Positions 63,948 through 64,000 of a stretch of 64,000 bases of DNA are shown here, one piece after another. The stretch covers positions 434,001 to 498,000 of the forward strand of contig NZ_JAKKCM010000002.1 of the NCBI RefSeq assembly GCF_021728395.1. The letters run 5' to 3'. Under the pieces are notes generated by a model. That model was not told where the DNA came from. It saw only the letters and a program-made list of their open reading frames with translations, and did not search any database. The stretch is from Vibrio sp. J1-1. GTDB taxonomy: Bacteria > Pseudomonadota > Gammaproteobacteria > Enterobacterales > Vibrionaceae. A program made the translations under genes and the position numbers. Positions within the stretch are counted from its first letter, which is position 1; each line of letters starts with the position of its first letter.

Positions 63948-63963
63948 CTAACCGAACAGTTAG
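63948..63963. promoter_or_regulatory. candidate TetR operator
   Basis: CTAACCGAACAGTTAG, with arms CTAAC/GTTAG, lies between the TetR gene and the gene starting at 63984, just downstream of a likely promoter (TTGACT at 63913, TACAGT at 63937). A looser relative (ACTGATCGTTTAG) is at about 63916. Confidence 0.55.
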
Positions 63964-63983
63964 ATAAAGGGATAGGGTGTACG

Positions 63984-64000
63984 ATGAAGTTATATGAAAC
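63984..64000 (+). CDS. start of a further gene (partial)
   Basis: ATG at 63984 begins MKLYE..., with AGGG upstream, and runs off the window. Such a start is common in glutathione S-transferases, but five codons are too few to name it. It is divergent from the TetR gene and is the probable repressed target. Confidence 0.4.

Overview
The window looks like a stretch of a Vibrio genome. The complete families (cyo oxidase, ArtPJQM, KatG, SdaC-like, YbiB, ThpR, YegD) read as gamma-proteobacterial. A short TACCAATC-ended inverted-repeat element of the kind I associate with Vibrio is present. The accessory-rich, low-synteny layout suggests the second chromosome, but that placement is inference. I see no rRNA, tRNA, CRISPR array, transposase or prophage.

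Layout. 1-1400: end of the cytochrome bo3 operon (cyoC tail, cyoD, cyoE). 1500-9824: a LysR regulator facing a six-gene operon of RidA-like protein, aldehyde dehydrogenase, M19-like protein lacking part of its metal site, BCCT transporter, a 578-residue protein I do not recognise, and a DUF3726-like protein. Together these look like an undescribed uptake and catabolic route for a betaine-like or other amine compound. 9889-11735: old yellow enzyme with a divergent TetR regulator and two palindromic operators. 11755-14046: homocysteine S-methyltransferase and permease behind a likely MetJ operator. 14377-20580: KatG, a secreted vanadium-haloperoxidase-like protein with an altered active site, and a berberine-bridge-type FAD oxidase. 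20839-23912: arginine ABC transporter with a likely ArgR site. 24151-28173: AGCS symporter, ThpR, thiol dioxygenase, a MITE-like repeat and an exported intradiol dioxygenase.

28323-32396 encodes a cysteine-type formate dehydrogenase fused by operon structure to hydrogenase-like beta and gamma subunits. It abuts a C-terminal remnant of PEP synthase on the other strand. 32636-37944 (minus) is an operon of acetyl-CoA-synthetase-like ligase, fused E1 alpha/beta, E2 and a stand-alone acyl carrier protein. This is the most unusual system here and suggests acyl transfer from a lipoyl E2 to ACP. A second minus block (42694-50686) holds an ACP-acyl-AMP-ligase-PlsC fusion with a C9 tract, ETF-quinone oxidoreductase and a complete branched-chain keto-acid dehydrogenase E1a/E1b/E2 set. 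Neither E1/E2 set has a local E3. Between the blocks lie an exported collar-domain protein, a Sel1 protein, a UPF0303 protein and a Gfo/Idh/MocA dehydrogenase with a DeoR regulator.

51353-64000 is a mixed region: DOPA-dioxygenase family protein, membrane protein plus YegD-type Hsp70, copper chaperone plus DUF2946-like protein, a membrane/coiled-coil/winged-helix protein, an SRPBCC-GyrI fusion, a 32-residue membrane peptide, an SdaC-type transporter with a CRP site, a candidate small RNA, YbiB, a branched-chain aminotransferase, and a TetR-PPC pair divergent from the start of another gene. Start codons were moved downstream from the longest reading frame wherever a ribosome binding site or family alignment supported it.
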